A stretch of 24,308 nucleotides of DNA from Paludibacter sp. GTDB taxonomy: Bacteria; Bacteroidota; Bacteroidia; Bacteroidales; Paludibacteraceae. Position 1 is the first letter of the stretch. The number at the start of each line of letters is the position of its first letter. Below, in pieces: positions 1-8,784 of the stretch. The translations under genes were made by a program, and so were the position numbers. The stretch lies in the NCBI GenBank assembly GCA_024709185.1, contig JANJXE010000335.1:1-24308 (forward strand), in the 5' to 3' direction. The notes below the pieces were generated by a model that worked only from the letters and a program-made list of their open reading frames with translations, ran no database searches and was not told the DNA's origin.

Positions 1-2555
1 CCTGCATAGGAGGCTGCACCTTGATTGGTTACATCTTCCAGCGCTGAGTTCAAAATGTAAATTCCATCGGTTGTTGAACGGAGTGTTACCGCTCCTGGTA
101 CCGTTTCGGATGCGTAAACCCTACCAAAGTATTTACTTTCCATTGATTTATCAACAGCAACTCCACGGGGCGAATAAAACTGCATCCTCGCCAGCGCATC
201 CGATGAAAATTTCATGGGCCGGTCGATACCCGAAGTAGCAGCTTCAATACTCCAGCTGAAGCTACCTTCCTCCAAATCAAGCTCTGCCATGGTAAAATCT
301 TTCGAATTCACACCCTTGGGTAAGGCTCCTAACTCATAGGTTTTCGTGACCGAAGCATCTCCATTCTTTTGCACATGCAAACGGGTAGTTTCAGAAGCTT
401 CATTCAACGTAAATTTCACACGGTATCCATCCTGTAAGGTCTCCAGACTCAGTTCCGAAGCAAAGATATTCGCTTTCACAGCAGGAGCAACCGATTTAAA
501 ACGGGCCACACCCTGTTGACTGGCCAGCATCAGCATTTCAATATCGTAACCAGTAACTTTGGCTCCGGCAGCCATATAGGCCACTTTTCCCGTTGAAGCA
601 CTTTCGGTGGTATAACTTTCGGAAACCGGAACTGCCTGTCCCAATCCGTTGCTTACATTATACAAACGAAGAGTAACTGCCGAAGAGTCGGCTGCACTTT
701 GAGGCACAGCCATCATTATACCACCTGCATGGCGAAAAAAGGCATTTCCAAACGAAACTGCCGAGGGTTCAGCTGTAAATGTTCCATGCGCAATCAGCGG
801 GTCTCGGTCGGGCTTTGCCCAGTCGAACTGGAAATCGGTAGGCTGAAGAATGTCGCTATCTACTACAAAACGGTCGTTGCCGAATGGAGAAACTGTGAAT
901 TTCACTTTTTTACCCCAAAGTGCCTCGGTATAAGCTGTGGAATTGAGCATATACTTATACCCTACCGTTTGTTGCCCTTCTTCATAATTAAGTCCCACAA
1001 TACGAATAGCGCGACTGGTACCGGTAGTTACCGAAGTTGTATATAACATAAACCTCCAGCGCGGCCCACTCACTGCCATCGTTTCTCCCATTTCACCATT
1101 GGCCCAGTTCCCCTGACTCTGAGTTTGGAAAAGCAGTGATGGCACTGCATTATCATCATTCCAGGTATACACTTTGAAATAACGTCCCATATTTTCGGGC
1201 AAACTGACAATTTCCTTGTTACAGGCAAGCAGGTATCCATCGGACGAAAAAGCGATATCACTTAAAGGCAATTGTCCACCACTGATACCAGTCAGATTCA
1301 TTTCTGAAATCAGAGCATTGGTAGTAGCATTGATGATTAAAATCTTCGGATCAGTGGTTAGCACATACCATTTATCGTTCCGGAACAACACCTTTCGGAT
1401 TTGGGCCGTATTCAGCCAATCAGGCACCTGAGACGTAATTCTTGTAAACGTATAATTGGGTAGCGCTACTGCTCCTGCATCCTGTACCGGATTGGGATAG
1501 TTAGGTGTAGTATCGCGTGCAACCACCAACGAAGGATTTACCAGCATCATCTTAGCATAGGAAGTAGCAGCAGCGGTGACAGTCACTGACGTATCCTTTG
1601 CTGTATGATTCTCAGCAGTGATACGTAATTTATAGGTTCCGGGCTGCAAATGATGAAATGCAAACACTCCATTGTATAAGGTATCTACCTGATAACCACT
1701 CAAAGAGTCGCCGGTTGAGTTCATCAGTTTCACCCTCGCTTTGTTCAGCGGTAACCACCTGTCGTGAGTTCCTGCTTTGTAAATGTACTGGGGATGATTG
1801 ATGGTTTGATCCACACCTTTTACATAACCTGCAATTGTACCTGTTGAAGGAAGAGGTGCTTGAAAATAATCGCAGAAATAACGGTGAAAATTCGTAGCTT
1901 CCAGTTTGCAATAATCAGCATTCAGTAAACGATGTGTTTCCGGTTTGTAATCGTGGAACGAACCTTCAGAAAGAAATCCCGGAACCACCAGTGGAGTAAG
2001 AACACCTAATCCGTAAGTGCCATAAAAAGTAGAATCACCCCGGATATTTGTAGAAGTAGTATAGTGCGTCCATACTGTCAGCTGATTAGTCAGCAGTCGT
2101 GGCCAGGCAGCCTGTGCCTGCACCAGACTTTGCGGATACTTAGGTGCATTGTCGCGTCCGTGGAACAGCAACAGTAAATAATTGGTTCCCGAATTAGCAC
2201 CCACAGCATTACTATGAATCGATAAAAAGGCATCCACATTATTCGCATTGGCTTCGGCTGCAATTTCCGAAAGGGTACGGTCGTCCTGCGTGCGGTTGAG
2301 GGTACGAGACATATATACGGTAGCCCCACTGGCCTGTAACAGGTCGCGCAGATACAATCCTTTAATCAGATTACTTTTCGATTCCCAAAACCCCAGGGTA
2401 TCGCCCATGGCAAAAGGAATGGTTTGAATATTACGGTCGTTGGAATCCCAACCACCATGACCAGGGTTAACATAGATTTTTACACCTGTAAAACCAGCTG
2501 CCATAATGCTGATTACTGCGGCAAGCATCAGTATACTAAATATTATTCTTTTCAT
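1..2555 (-). CDS. Secreted N-acetylmuramoyl-L-alanine amidase (Amidase_3) with long C-terminal extension, 3'-truncated by window edge
   Basis: Reading the minus strand from ATG at 2555 gives about 851 codons without a stop to the left edge, so the C-terminus is missing. Residues 1-20 form a signal peptide. Residues 25-230 match a zinc-dependent Amidase_3 domain: VNPGHGG (His33), the Glu of WESKSNL (Glu58), SIHSNA (His114) and a late Glu in LSEGSF (Glu197) fit the usual zinc ligands and catalytic Glu. It should cleave the amide bond between MurNAc and the stem peptide, in the periplasm or outside the cell. Residues 240-335 resemble a carboxypeptidase-regulatory-like beta sandwich (GTIAGYV...GVFAFHHLQPGTYKLRI). 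The remaining ~500 residues contain propeller-like strands (FSSDGYLLACN; TDGIYILNS) and may correspond to a Bacteroidales DUF such as DUF4623, which I could not verify. It is the second gene of an operon, 21 bases after the PD40 gene. Amidase call is confident; the C-terminal role is unknown. Confidence 0.9.
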   Translation of the reverse strand, partial: MKRIIFSILMLAAVISIMAAGFTGVKIYVNPGHGGWDSNDRNIQTIPFAMGDTLGFWESKSNLIKGLYLRDLLQASGATVYMSRTLNRTQDDRTLSEIAAEANANNVDAFLSIHSNAVGANSGTNYLLLLFHGRDNAPKYPQSLVQAQAAWPRLLTNQLTVWTHYTTSTNIRGDSTFYGTYGLGVLTPLVVPGFLSEGSFHDYKPETHRLLNADYCKLEATNFHRYFCDYFQAPLPSTGTIAGYVKGVDQTINHPQYIYKAGTHDRWLPLNKARVKLMNSTGDSLSGYQVDTLYNGVFAFHHLQPGTYKLRITAENHTAKDTSVTVTAAATSYAKMMLVNPSLVVARDTTPNYPNPVQDAGAVALPNYTFTRITSQVPDWLNTAQIRKVLFRNDKWYVLTTDPKILIINATTNALISEMNLTGISGGQLPLSDIAFSSDGYLLACNKEIVSLPENMGRYFKVYTWNDDNAVPSLLFQTQSQGNWANGEMGETMAVSGPRWRFMLYTTSVTTGTSRAIRIVGLNYEEGQQTVGYKYMLNSTAYTEALWGKKVKFTVSPFGNDRFVVDSDILQPTDFQFDWAKPDRDPLIAHGTFTAEPSAVSFGNAFFRHAGGIMMAVPQSAADSSAVTLRLYNVSNGLGQAVPVSESYTTESASTGKVAYMAAGAKVTGYDIEMLMLASQQGVARFKSVAPAVKANIFASELSLETLQDGYRVKFTLNEASETTRLHVQKNGDASVTKTYELGALPKGVNSKDFTMAELDLEEGSFSWSIEAATSGIDRPMKFSSDALARMQFYSPRGVAVDKSMESKYFGRVYASETVPGAVTLRSTTDGIYILNSALEDVTNQGAASYA

Positions 2556-2568
2556 TGGTATTTCCTCC
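2556..2568 (-). promoter_or_regulatory. Shine-Dalgarno of the amidase gene
   Basis: On the minus strand GGAGGAAA lies with 8 bases between GGAGG and the ATG at 2555. A textbook Shine-Dalgarno is uncommon in this group, where most leaders are AT-rich. It supports the amidase start and translation from the joint transcript with the upstream PD40 gene. Confidence 0.75.
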
Positions 2569-2576
2569 GGTTAAGA

Positions 2577-3479
2577 TTATTGAATTTCCATCAGGTAAAT
2601 CCCGCCACGATCACTGTTAAACGCAATCCTTCTACCATCAACTGAAGCAGCTGGATACATAAAAATACCCTGATCGGACGCAGTCAACTGCTGACGAATT
2701 TTACCGTTAACACTCACAGCCCACAGTGTCGATTCCACCACACGGCCTCCATCGTCGAGGTCGTTCATGCCAATAACCCAACCTGCATTGAGCCATACAG
2801 GAGCATTTAACTTACCAAGTGCAACCGGATTCTTTCCATCGGCGGTGGTAATGTAGGTTCCTCTTCCGGCGACAGTGAACAGCAATTTAGTTCCATCCGG
2901 AGAGAAAGAAGGCCAGATATAGCTGGCATCGTTGCCTACCGGATCGAGAACTTTGCGACCCGAGGATGAGTACACCACCATTTTGCGGTCTTCAATCGTA
3001 ACCAACGGTTTAAGTTCAGAAGCAGCTACCCCTGGTCGTTGCAGACTTTTTGATTTTACATATACCGGCTTGCCGGCAGCAAAAGCGGGAGCAATCTGAT
3101 CTCGTGCAGGTGCAGTAAGCTGCTTTTTATCTCCTGTAGCCAGTGATACGCTATACAACGAATTGTGCCGCAAGCGATTGACAAGTTCAATTTTAGTGTA
3201 CAGGATGGTACTTCCATCGAAACTCAGCTGTGCATTATAACCTGCACCAGGATCCGAACTTAGTTCCCTGACCTGTTGATTGGCAAGAAAAGCTTGTTTT
3301 AAACCGGCATAATTTGCTGAAGTTAGTAGTAGAAAAGAACCGTCGGGACTGAATTTCGGATAGAAATACCCACCGGATTCGGAAAAGGTTTGTTTACTGA
3401 TCGATTTTACCAGCAGCTGTTGAGCAGACAAAGCAGTAATCACCCCTGAAAACAGTAAAAGTAGTACAGTTTTTCTCAT
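2577..3479 (-). CDS. Secreted PD40/TolB-like beta-propeller protein
   Basis: A 300-residue protein starting MRKTVLLLLFSGVITALSAQQ, a clear signal peptide. An in-frame upstream ATG at 3518 would add 13 residues in front of the signal peptide, so 3479 is preferred. At least four WD40-like PD40 motifs are visible: YPKFSPDGSFLLLTS, YNAQLSFDGSTILYT, IWPSFSPDGTKLLFT and MYPAASVDGRRIAFNS, the pattern found in TolB-type propellers. No catalytic residues are apparent. A role in binding protein or glycan partners in the periplasm is inferred from the fold only. The gene opens the operon with the secreted amidase (21-base gap), so the two may act together on peptidoglycan. It is not TolB itself: there is no TolB N-terminal domain and no tol-pal genes nearby. 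Confidence 0.8.
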   Translation of the reverse strand: MRKTVLLLLFSGVITALSAQQLLVKSISKQTFSESGGYFYPKFSPDGSFLLLTSANYAGLKQAFLANQQVRELSSDPGAGYNAQLSFDGSTILYTKIELVNRLRHNSLYSVSLATGDKKQLTAPARDQIAPAFAAGKPVYVKSKSLQRPGVAASELKPLVTIEDRKMVVYSSSGRKVLDPVGNDASYIWPSFSPDGTKLLFTVAGRGTYITTADGKNPVALGKLNAPVWLNAGWVIGMNDLDDGGRVVESTLWAVSVNGKIRQQLTASDQGIFMYPAASVDGRRIAFNSDRGGIYLMEIQ

Positions 3480-3614
3480 GGTAAACACATTTAAAACGTT
3501 TACACAAAGCGACAACAACCCTTCCCGATCGATGAATAGTGCTTCATTCCTACGGGTTTAGCTGCGTCCCTCTGCAATTAGACTAAAGATTAACAATTCT
3601 AAGTAACTATGAAA

Positions 3615-3642
3615 CAAATATAGTAAATTTTTGTTTAACAAA
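3615..3642 (-). promoter_or_regulatory. Promoter of the PD40-amidase operon
   Basis: On the minus strand TATATTTG (3622-3615) fits the Bacteroidetes -7 element TAnnTTTG exactly. TTTG at 3642-3639 fits the -33 element, though the 16-base spacer is shorter than the usual 19-21. The 5' leader to ATG 3479 would be roughly 130 bases. Confidence 0.55.
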
Positions 3643-3704
3643 ATGCGAAATAATTGAATATTTATGATTTAACCTGCTTTTACCGATTTTCCATCCTTTT
3701 TTTG

Positions 3705-3712
3705 TACTTTTG
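3705..3712 (+). promoter_or_regulatory. -7 promoter element of lysS-gpsA-pgi
   Basis: TACTTTTG matches TAnnTTTG and ends 24 bases before the lysS ATG. No clear TTTG -33 element is present at 19-21 bases; a TTTT lies at 3678-3681. Confidence 0.6.
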
Positions 3713-3736
3713 CAGCAATTTTGAAATAATAGGGTT

Positions 3737-5281
3737 ATGAGTATAGAACTGAGTGAACAGGAAGTTTTCAGACGTCAAAGTCTGAACAGGTTACGTGAAA
3801 TGGGCATCGACCCCTACCCCGCAGCATTATATCCAACCAACGCATATTCCACTGATATTAAGGCTGAATTCAAGGATGAAGAAAGTGGAAAACCGGTATG
3901 TATCGCCGGAAGACTGATGAGCCGTCGCATCATGGGAAAGGCTTCGTTTATTGAAATACAGGATTCGAAAGGACGTATACAGGTATATGTGAGTCGCGAT
4001 GACATCAGCACCGAAGAGCAGCCTGAGATGTACAACACCGTTTTTAAGAAACTTCTCGATATAGGTGATTTCATTGGTATTAAAGGCTATGTTTTCCGCA
4101 CGCAAATGGGCGAAATTTCAGTTCATGCTCAGGAACTTACCGTGCTTTCGAAAGCCCTTCGACCGCTTCCAATTGTTAAATATAAAGATGGCGTAGCCTT
4201 CGATGCATTTGAAGATCCGGAGCAACGCTACCGTCAGCGCTATGTCGACCTGGTGGTAAACGAAGGCATAAAGGATATTTTTATCAAACGTACCAAAGTG
4301 TACAATTCCATGCGTGAATATTTCAACGGTATGGGCTATATGGAAGTAGAAACGCCTGTACTTCAGTCGATTCCGGGAGGAGCAGCCGCACGTCCGTTTA
4401 TTACACATCACAACGCGCTCGATATTCCATTGTACCTGCGTATAGCCAACGAACTGTATCTGAAACGATTGATAGTGGGTGGTTTTGAAGGAGTGTATGA
4501 ATTCTCGAAAAACTTCCGTAACGAAGGGATGGACCGTACCCACAATCCGGAATTTACAGCCATGGAAATTTACGTGGCCTACAAGGATTACAACTGGATG
4601 ATGGAATTCACTGAGAATATGGTTGAAAAAATCTGTCTCGACGTAAACGGCACTACAGAACTTCAGGTAGGCGATAAAACCATTTCGTTTAAAACTCCCT
4701 TCCGCCGTGTTACCATGATTGATGCGATTAAGGAACATACAGGCATTGACATCAACGGAATGAACGAAGATGAGTTGCGCGAAGTATGCAAAAAGCTTCA
4801 TATTGAAGTGGATAAAACGATGGGTAAAGGGAAGATGATTGATGAAATCTTTGGTGAGAAATGCGAAGGAAATTATATCCAGCCTACCTTTATTACTGAT
4901 TATCCTATGGAAATGAGTCCGTTGTGTAAACGCCACCGTACCAATCCCGAACTCACCGAGCGTTTCGAGCTGATGGTGAACGGTAAAGAACTGGCCAATG
5001 CTTATTCTGAGCTCAACGACCCGATCGACCAGCTGGAGCGTTTCCAGGATCAGTTGAAACTCAGTGAGAAAGGCGACGACGAAGCCATGCACATCGATAT
5101 GGACTTTGTACGATCACTTGAATATGGAATGCCTCCCACTTCGGGAATGGGCATCGGAATGGACCGTCTGGTCATGTTGATGACCGGTCAGCAGGCTATT
5201 CAGGAGGTATTATTCTTCCCACAGATGAAACCGGTTGTAACCAATCGTGGTGAAGAAGAAGACGCTAATCAGAATAGTTAA
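3737..5281 (+). CDS. lysS: Lysine--tRNA ligase, class II
   Basis: Charges tRNA-Lys with lysine in the cytoplasm. The 514-residue length is close to the usual ~500 for bacterial LysS. An N-terminal OB-fold anticodon-binding domain (about 55-140, VCIAGRLMSRRIMGKASFIEIQD) is followed by the class II catalytic core. The core shows motif 1 with YMEVETPVLQ and IPGGAAARPF (201-221), motif 2 FRNEGMDRTHNPEFT (260-274) and motif 3 GMGIGMDRLVML (470-481). The acidic tail (EEEDANQNS) is not conserved in the family. It is first in an operon with gpsA (10-base gap) and pgi. The ATG start is supported by the promoter element 24 bases upstream. A 324-residue reading frame antisense to it has no recognisable features. 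Confidence 0.97.
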   Translation: MSIELSEQEVFRRQSLNRLREMGIDPYPAALYPTNAYSTDIKAEFKDEESGKPVCIAGRLMSRRIMGKASFIEIQDSKGRIQVYVSRDDISTEEQPEMYNTVFKKLLDIGDFIGIKGYVFRTQMGEISVHAQELTVLSKALRPLPIVKYKDGVAFDAFEDPEQRYRQRYVDLVVNEGIKDIFIKRTKVYNSMREYFNGMGYMEVETPVLQSIPGGAAARPFITHHNALDIPLYLRIANELYLKRLIVGGFEGVYEFSKNFRNEGMDRTHNPEFTAMEIYVAYKDYNWMMEFTENMVEKICLDVNGTTELQVGDKTISFKTPFRRVTMIDAIKEHTGIDINGMNEDELREVCKKLHIEVDKTMGKGKMIDEIFGEKCEGNYIQPTFITDYPMEMSPLCKRHRTNPELTERFELMVNGKELANAYSELNDPIDQLERFQDQLKLSEKGDDEAMHIDMDFVRSLEYGMPPTSGMGIGMDRLVMLMTGQQAIQEVLFFPQMKPVVTNRGEEEDANQNS

Positions 5282-5291
5282 TTAAGTCATT

Positions 5292-6287
5292 ATGGCTGAA
5301 AGACAACGAATAGCAGTTCTTGGCGGAGGCAGCTGGGCCACAGCAATCGCCAAAATTGTGCTGAGCAATACCCCGGAAATCAACTGGTATATGCGCCGTC
5401 AGGAACAAATCGATGATTTCATCCGATTGAGCAAAAATCCATCCTACCTTACCGGAGTGAAGTTCGATACCGACAGAATTAACTTCACCAGCAATATCAA
5501 TCACCTGGTGGCCACTTCCGATATCCTGATTTTTGCAACGCCTTCTCCTTTTTTGAAACAACACCTGAAACGCTTACGTCGCAGAATTGACAACAAAATC
5601 ATCGTCTCGGCAATTAAAGGAATTGTTCCTGATGAAAACCTGATTATCACTGACTTTTTCGAACAGGTTTACAATGTACCTAAAGAAAATCTGGCGGTAC
5701 TGGCAGGTCCATGTCATGCCGAAGAAGTGGCGCTCGAGCGACTTTCGTACCTCACTATAGCCTCCGCATCGCGGGAAAGAGCAAAAATGCTTGCACAGAA
5801 ATTCTCTACCAATTTTGTAAAAACAACCACCAGCGATGATGTTACCGGAATGGAATATTCTTCGGTAATGAAGAATATTTACTCCATTGCGGCAGGCATT
5901 TGCCATGGATTAAAATACGGGGATAATTTCCAGTCGGTGCTCATCTCTAATGCCATTCAGGAAATAAACCGTTTTTGCAATGCCACCAATCCGCTTCACC
6001 GCGACATCAATGAATCGGCTTATCTGGGTGACCTGTTGGTTACTGCTTACTCAAAATTTAGTCGTAACCGCCTGTTTGGCACAATGATAGGCAAAGGGTA
6101 TTCGGTAAAAACGGCACAAATGGAAATGGAGATGATCGCTGAAGGATATTACGCAACCAAAACGATTTACGAAATCAATCAGAAATACAAGGTGGATATG
6201 CCCATTGTGGATGCCGTGTATGAAATTCTCTACAATCGCAACTCTCCTTTATTAAAAATCAGAGAATTGACCGACAAATTAAAATAA
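5292..6287 (+). CDS. gpsA: NAD(P)H-dependent glycerol-3-phosphate dehydrogenase
   Basis: Reduces dihydroxyacetone phosphate to sn-glycerol-3-phosphate, the backbone of membrane phospholipids, in the cytoplasm. At 331 residues it has the family length. The N-terminal Rossmann fold carries GGGSWATA (11-18). [12 protein letters not shown] (81-92), SAIKG (106-110) and AGPCHAEEV (138-146) are conserved cofactor and substrate segments; the last is usually AGPSFA in proteobacterial GpsA. The C-terminal helical domain contains the probable catalytic Lys194 ([13 protein letters not shown]) and the signature [18 protein letters not shown] (246-263). It lies 10 bases after lysS and 14 bases before pgi, so the three genes are almost certainly cotranscribed. 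Confidence 0.96.
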   Translation: MAERQRIAVLGGGSWATAIAKIVLSNTPEINWYMRRQEQIDDFIRLSKNPSYLTGVKFDTDRINFTSNINHLVATSDILIFATPSPFLKQHLKRLRRRIDNKIIVSAIKGIVPDENLIITDFFEQVYNVPKENLAVLAGPCHAEEVALERLSYLTIASASRERAKMLAQKFSTNFVKTTTSDDVTGMEYSSVMKNIYSIAAGICHGLKYGDNFQSVLISNAIQEINRFCNATNPLHRDINESAYLGDLLVTAYSKFSRNRLFGTMIGKGYSVKTAQMEMEMIAEGYYATKTIYEINQKYKVDMPIVDAVYEILYNRNSPLLKIRELTDKLK

Positions 6288-6301
6288 TCAACAACAAAGA
6301 T

Positions 6302-7651
6302 ATGGATATGAACAACATTAAATTATCGATTGATAAAGCCTATGGCTTTGTAACCAAAGAGGCCGTTGAAGGCTGGAAATCGAAAGCCGATGCGGCCAAT
6401 GCTGACCTGCATCGTGGTACTGGTAAGGGAAATGATTTTCTGGGTTGGTTGAATCTACCTTCGTCGATCGACGAGGCACATCTGGCCGATGTGGAAGCTA
6501 CGGCCGCTATCCTGCGTAAGAATTGCGAAGTGGTGGTGGTGATTGGTATCGGCGGAAGTTATCTCGGAGCCAAAGCCACCATCGATGCGCTTTCCAACAG
6601 CTTCGACTGGTTGCAAACCGAACGGAAAAGTCCTGCTATCGTTTATGCAGGTCAAAATATAGGTGAAGATTATCTTTTCGAACTTCAGCAGTTACTAAAA
6701 ACAAAGAAATTCGGTATCATTTCCATTTCGAAATCGGGAACTACTACCGAACCCGCACTGGCTTTTCGTTTGCTGAAAACACAACTCGAAGAGCAGCAAG
6801 GAAAAGAAGCTGCCCGCGACCTCATTGTTGCTGTTACTGATAAAGCACGTGGTGCACTGCGTACCCTGGCTGTACAGGAAGGTTATAAAACCTACGTTAT
6901 TGAAGATAACATCGGAGGTCGCTATTCGGTACTTTCACCGGTTGGATTGCTTCCTATTGCTGTTGCCGGTTTCGACATCCGTCAGTTGGTAAAAGGTGCA
7001 GTAGATATGGAAGTGCAAACAGGGGAAAATGTTGCCTTTGAAAATAACCTTGCCTCTCAGTATGCAGCAGTGCGAAATGAGCTGTACAAGAGCGGTAAGA
7101 AAATAGAAATTCTGGTGAACTACCACCCTAAACTGCATTTTGTTTCAGAATGGTGGAAACAATTGTACGGGGAAAGTGAAGGAAAAGACAATTTGGGTAT
7201 TTTCCCGGCAGCTGTGGACTTTACAACCGACCTTCATTCGATGGGACAATGGATTCAGGAAGGCGAACGTACGATTTTCGAGACAGTTATCTCTGTGAAG
7301 GAAAGCGACCACAAGGTATTGGTACCTTCCGATCCTGCTAACCTCGATGGACTGAACTTCCTGGCCGGAAAACGGGTGGATGAAGTAAATAAAATGGCCG
7401 AACTGGGTACCTTGCTGGCACACATCGATGGTGGTGTACCCAATCTGAAAATTGAACTTCCTAAGTTAAATGAATATTACCTGGGTCAGCTGTTTTACTT
7501 CTTCGAAAAAGCCTGTGGTATAAGTGGTTATTTACTGGGAGTGAATCCGTTCGATCAACCGGGAGTGGAAGCATATAAGAAGAATATGTTTGCGTTGCTT
7601 GAAAAACCAGGTTTCGAAGCCGAAACAGCAGCGTTGAAAGCGAGGTTGTAA
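6302..7651 (+). CDS. pgi: Glucose-6-phosphate isomerase
   Basis: Interconverts glucose-6-phosphate and fructose-6-phosphate in glycolysis and gluconeogenesis. The 449-residue length is that of the short Bacillus-type enzymes, not the ~550-residue E. coli type. Two SIS sugar-phosphate folds are marked by [14 protein letters not shown] (80-93) and [12 protein letters not shown] (141-152). The signature [17 protein letters not shown] (202-218) is present, as are the expected catalytic residues Glu291 (LYGESEG), His312 ([10 protein letters not shown]) and Lys426 ([12 protein letters not shown]). ATG at 6302 is used; ATG at 6308 would remove two residues and cannot be excluded. It is the last gene of the lysS operon and is followed by a hairpin terminator shared with the convergent M23 gene. 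Confidence 0.97.
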   Translation: MDMNNIKLSIDKAYGFVTKEAVEGWKSKADAANADLHRGTGKGNDFLGWLNLPSSIDEAHLADVEATAAILRKNCEVVVVIGIGGSYLGAKATIDALSNSFDWLQTERKSPAIVYAGQNIGEDYLFELQQLLKTKKFGIISISKSGTTTEPALAFRLLKTQLEEQQGKEAARDLIVAVTDKARGALRTLAVQEGYKTYVIEDNIGGRYSVLSPVGLLPIAVAGFDIRQLVKGAVDMEVQTGENVAFENNLASQYAAVRNELYKSGKKIEILVNYHPKLHFVSEWWKQLYGESEGKDNLGIFPAAVDFTTDLHSMGQWIQEGERTIFETVISVKESDHKVLVPSDPANLDGLNFLAGKRVDEVNKMAELGTLLAHIDGGVPNLKIELPKLNEYYLGQLFYFFEKACGISGYLLGVNPFDQPGVEAYKKNMFALLEKPGFEAETAALKARL

Positions 7652-7675
7652 GAAGCCGGATAAAACTAGTTAACA

Positions 7676-7713
7676 GGGTCGGAAAGTACTAAACACACTT
7701 CCGGCCCTTGTTT
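7676..7713. terminator. Hairpin terminator between convergent pgi and M23 peptidase genes
   Basis: GGGTCGGAA (7676-7684) pairs with TTCCGGCCC (7699-7707), with one G-T pair. Past a bulged A, GT (7686-7687) can also pair with AC (7697-7698). TTGTTTA follows on the plus strand. Placed between two stop codons, it probably ends both transcripts; the T tract is short, so strength is uncertain. Confidence 0.65.
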
Positions 7714-7714
7714 A

Positions 7715-8683
7715 TTAATCGAACATCTGACCGGCATTATTACTTAACTGAACCATTTGGTCGTATTCTTCAGGCGACAAGTCAAGGAAGTAGTAATGCT
7801 GAGGATTTGTAGGTTGTCCCCGATAATGCACTTCATAATGAAGGTGGGGGCCCGTCGATTTGCCGGTATTTCCCACCTTTCCTATCACTTCGCCACGGTT
7901 CACCTGCTGACCAACACGCACTCCTATCATATGCATATGAGCATAGAGTGTTTTATAGTTAAATCCGTGGTCGATCATCACCGTATTGCCATAGCCCTGG
8001 CGCCAGCCGGCAAAAGTAACTCTGCCTTTACCAGTCGCAAATATGTCGGTACCGGTAGGAGCTGTAAAGTCCATGCCTTCGTGAAAACGACGCGTGCGGT
8101 AAATCGGGTCGATACGCCAGCCATAGCCCGATGCAGTTTGCTTTAAATCTTTGTTGAGTACCGGCATAATAGCAGGAATACTCTGCAACATCTTTTCCTG
8201 ATTCTGGGCCATCTTGACCAGGTCGTCGTACGATTTCGATTGAATATAAAACTGCTTGCGAAGCGCATCAAATTTACGGGTGGTTTCTACTGCTATTTCC
8301 GAATTGGTCATCGCCAGTAACTGCTTGTAATATTCGCTATCGCGCGAACCTACAGTACGAAGGGCATACGGAATGGGATCAGCCTGAAAAATTACGCGGT
8401 ACAGGTTATCGTCGCGTTGCTGTAAATCGCGGAGCACCGCATACATGTCGTCCATACTCCGCTCCAGCAGTTTGTATTGTGCATGAAGACGGTTTCGTTC
8501 CTGTGAAAGTTGTTTTTCCTCGGGAGAAGCCACAAAAGTGACGAAAATAAAGAAGAAACCTGCTCCAAGCGAAACACCCGAGAACAGATGGATGAGTAAG
8601 CGTTTTACTTTATGTAGAATGGTGTGTTCGATTTCCTCGTAACTCAGCGATTCCGGGTTAAAGTGAAACTTCTTTTTGGCCAT
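7715..8683 (-). CDS. Membrane-anchored M23 (LytM/lysostaphin-type) metallopeptidase
   Basis: A 322-residue protein with a short basic cytoplasmic N-terminus, one transmembrane helix (about 30-52) and a periplasmic coiled-coil segment (about 54-95). A C-terminal M23 domain follows (about 185-295). All active-site residues are present: zinc ligands His201 and Asp205 (FHEGMDF) and His282, with His249 (LYAHMH) and His280 (GPHLHYEV) as catalytic histidines. It is therefore predicted to be an active endopeptidase cutting peptidoglycan cross-bridges, unlike the inactive LytM activators of the EnvC type. It is divergent from alaS. The family is widespread in Bacteroidales; the exact cut site and division or growth role cannot be told from sequence. 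Confidence 0.93.
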   Translation of the reverse strand: MAKKKFHFNPESLSYEEIEHTILHKVKRLLIHLFSGVSLGAGFFFIFVTFVASPEEKQLSQERNRLHAQYKLLERSMDDMYAVLRDLQQRDDNLYRVIFQADPIPYALRTVGSRDSEYYKQLLAMTNSEIAVETTRKFDALRKQFYIQSKSYDDLVKMAQNQEKMLQSIPAIMPVLNKDLKQTASGYGWRIDPIYRTRRFHEGMDFTAPTGTDIFATGKGRVTFAGWRQGYGNTVMIDHGFNYKTLYAHMHMIGVRVGQQVNRGEVIGKVGNTGKSTGPHLHYEVHYRGQPTNPQHYYFLDLSPEEYDQMVQLSNNAGQMFD

Positions 8684-8724
8684 CTTTTTTCTTCAATTAT
8701 AAACTTTTATCAATCGATGTGGTG

Positions 8725-8732
8725 CAAAAGTA
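8725..8732 (-). promoter_or_regulatory. -7 promoter element of the M23 peptidase gene
   Basis: TACTTTTG on the minus strand (8732-8725) matches TAnnTTTG. A near-consensus -33 tetramer, TCTG (8756-8753), lies 20 bases away. It forms one arm of an inverted repeat with the alaS -7 element. Confidence 0.6.
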
Positions 8733-8744
8733 ATAAAATTGAAG

Positions 8745-8752
8745 TACTTTTG
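8745..8752 (+). promoter_or_regulatory. -7 promoter element of alaS
   Basis: TACTTTTG matches TAnnTTTG and ends 32 bases before the alaS ATG. It is the mirror image of the divergent M23 promoter element 12 bases away, so RNA polymerase probably cannot occupy both at once. No TTTG -33 element is seen at the usual distance. Confidence 0.6.
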
Positions 8753-8784
8753 CAGACCTTTTACTGCAATTTAGATTTTATTAT

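Noticed and set aside
699..2329. Several short open frames on both strands in the left 2.5 kb
   Set aside because: They are shadows of the long minus-strand amidase frame, which runs without a stop from 2555 to the window edge.
4118..5092. 324-residue open frame antisense to lysS
   Set aside because: It lies wholly inside lysS, whose class II synthetase motifs are unmistakable. The antisense product has no signal, motif or sensible composition.
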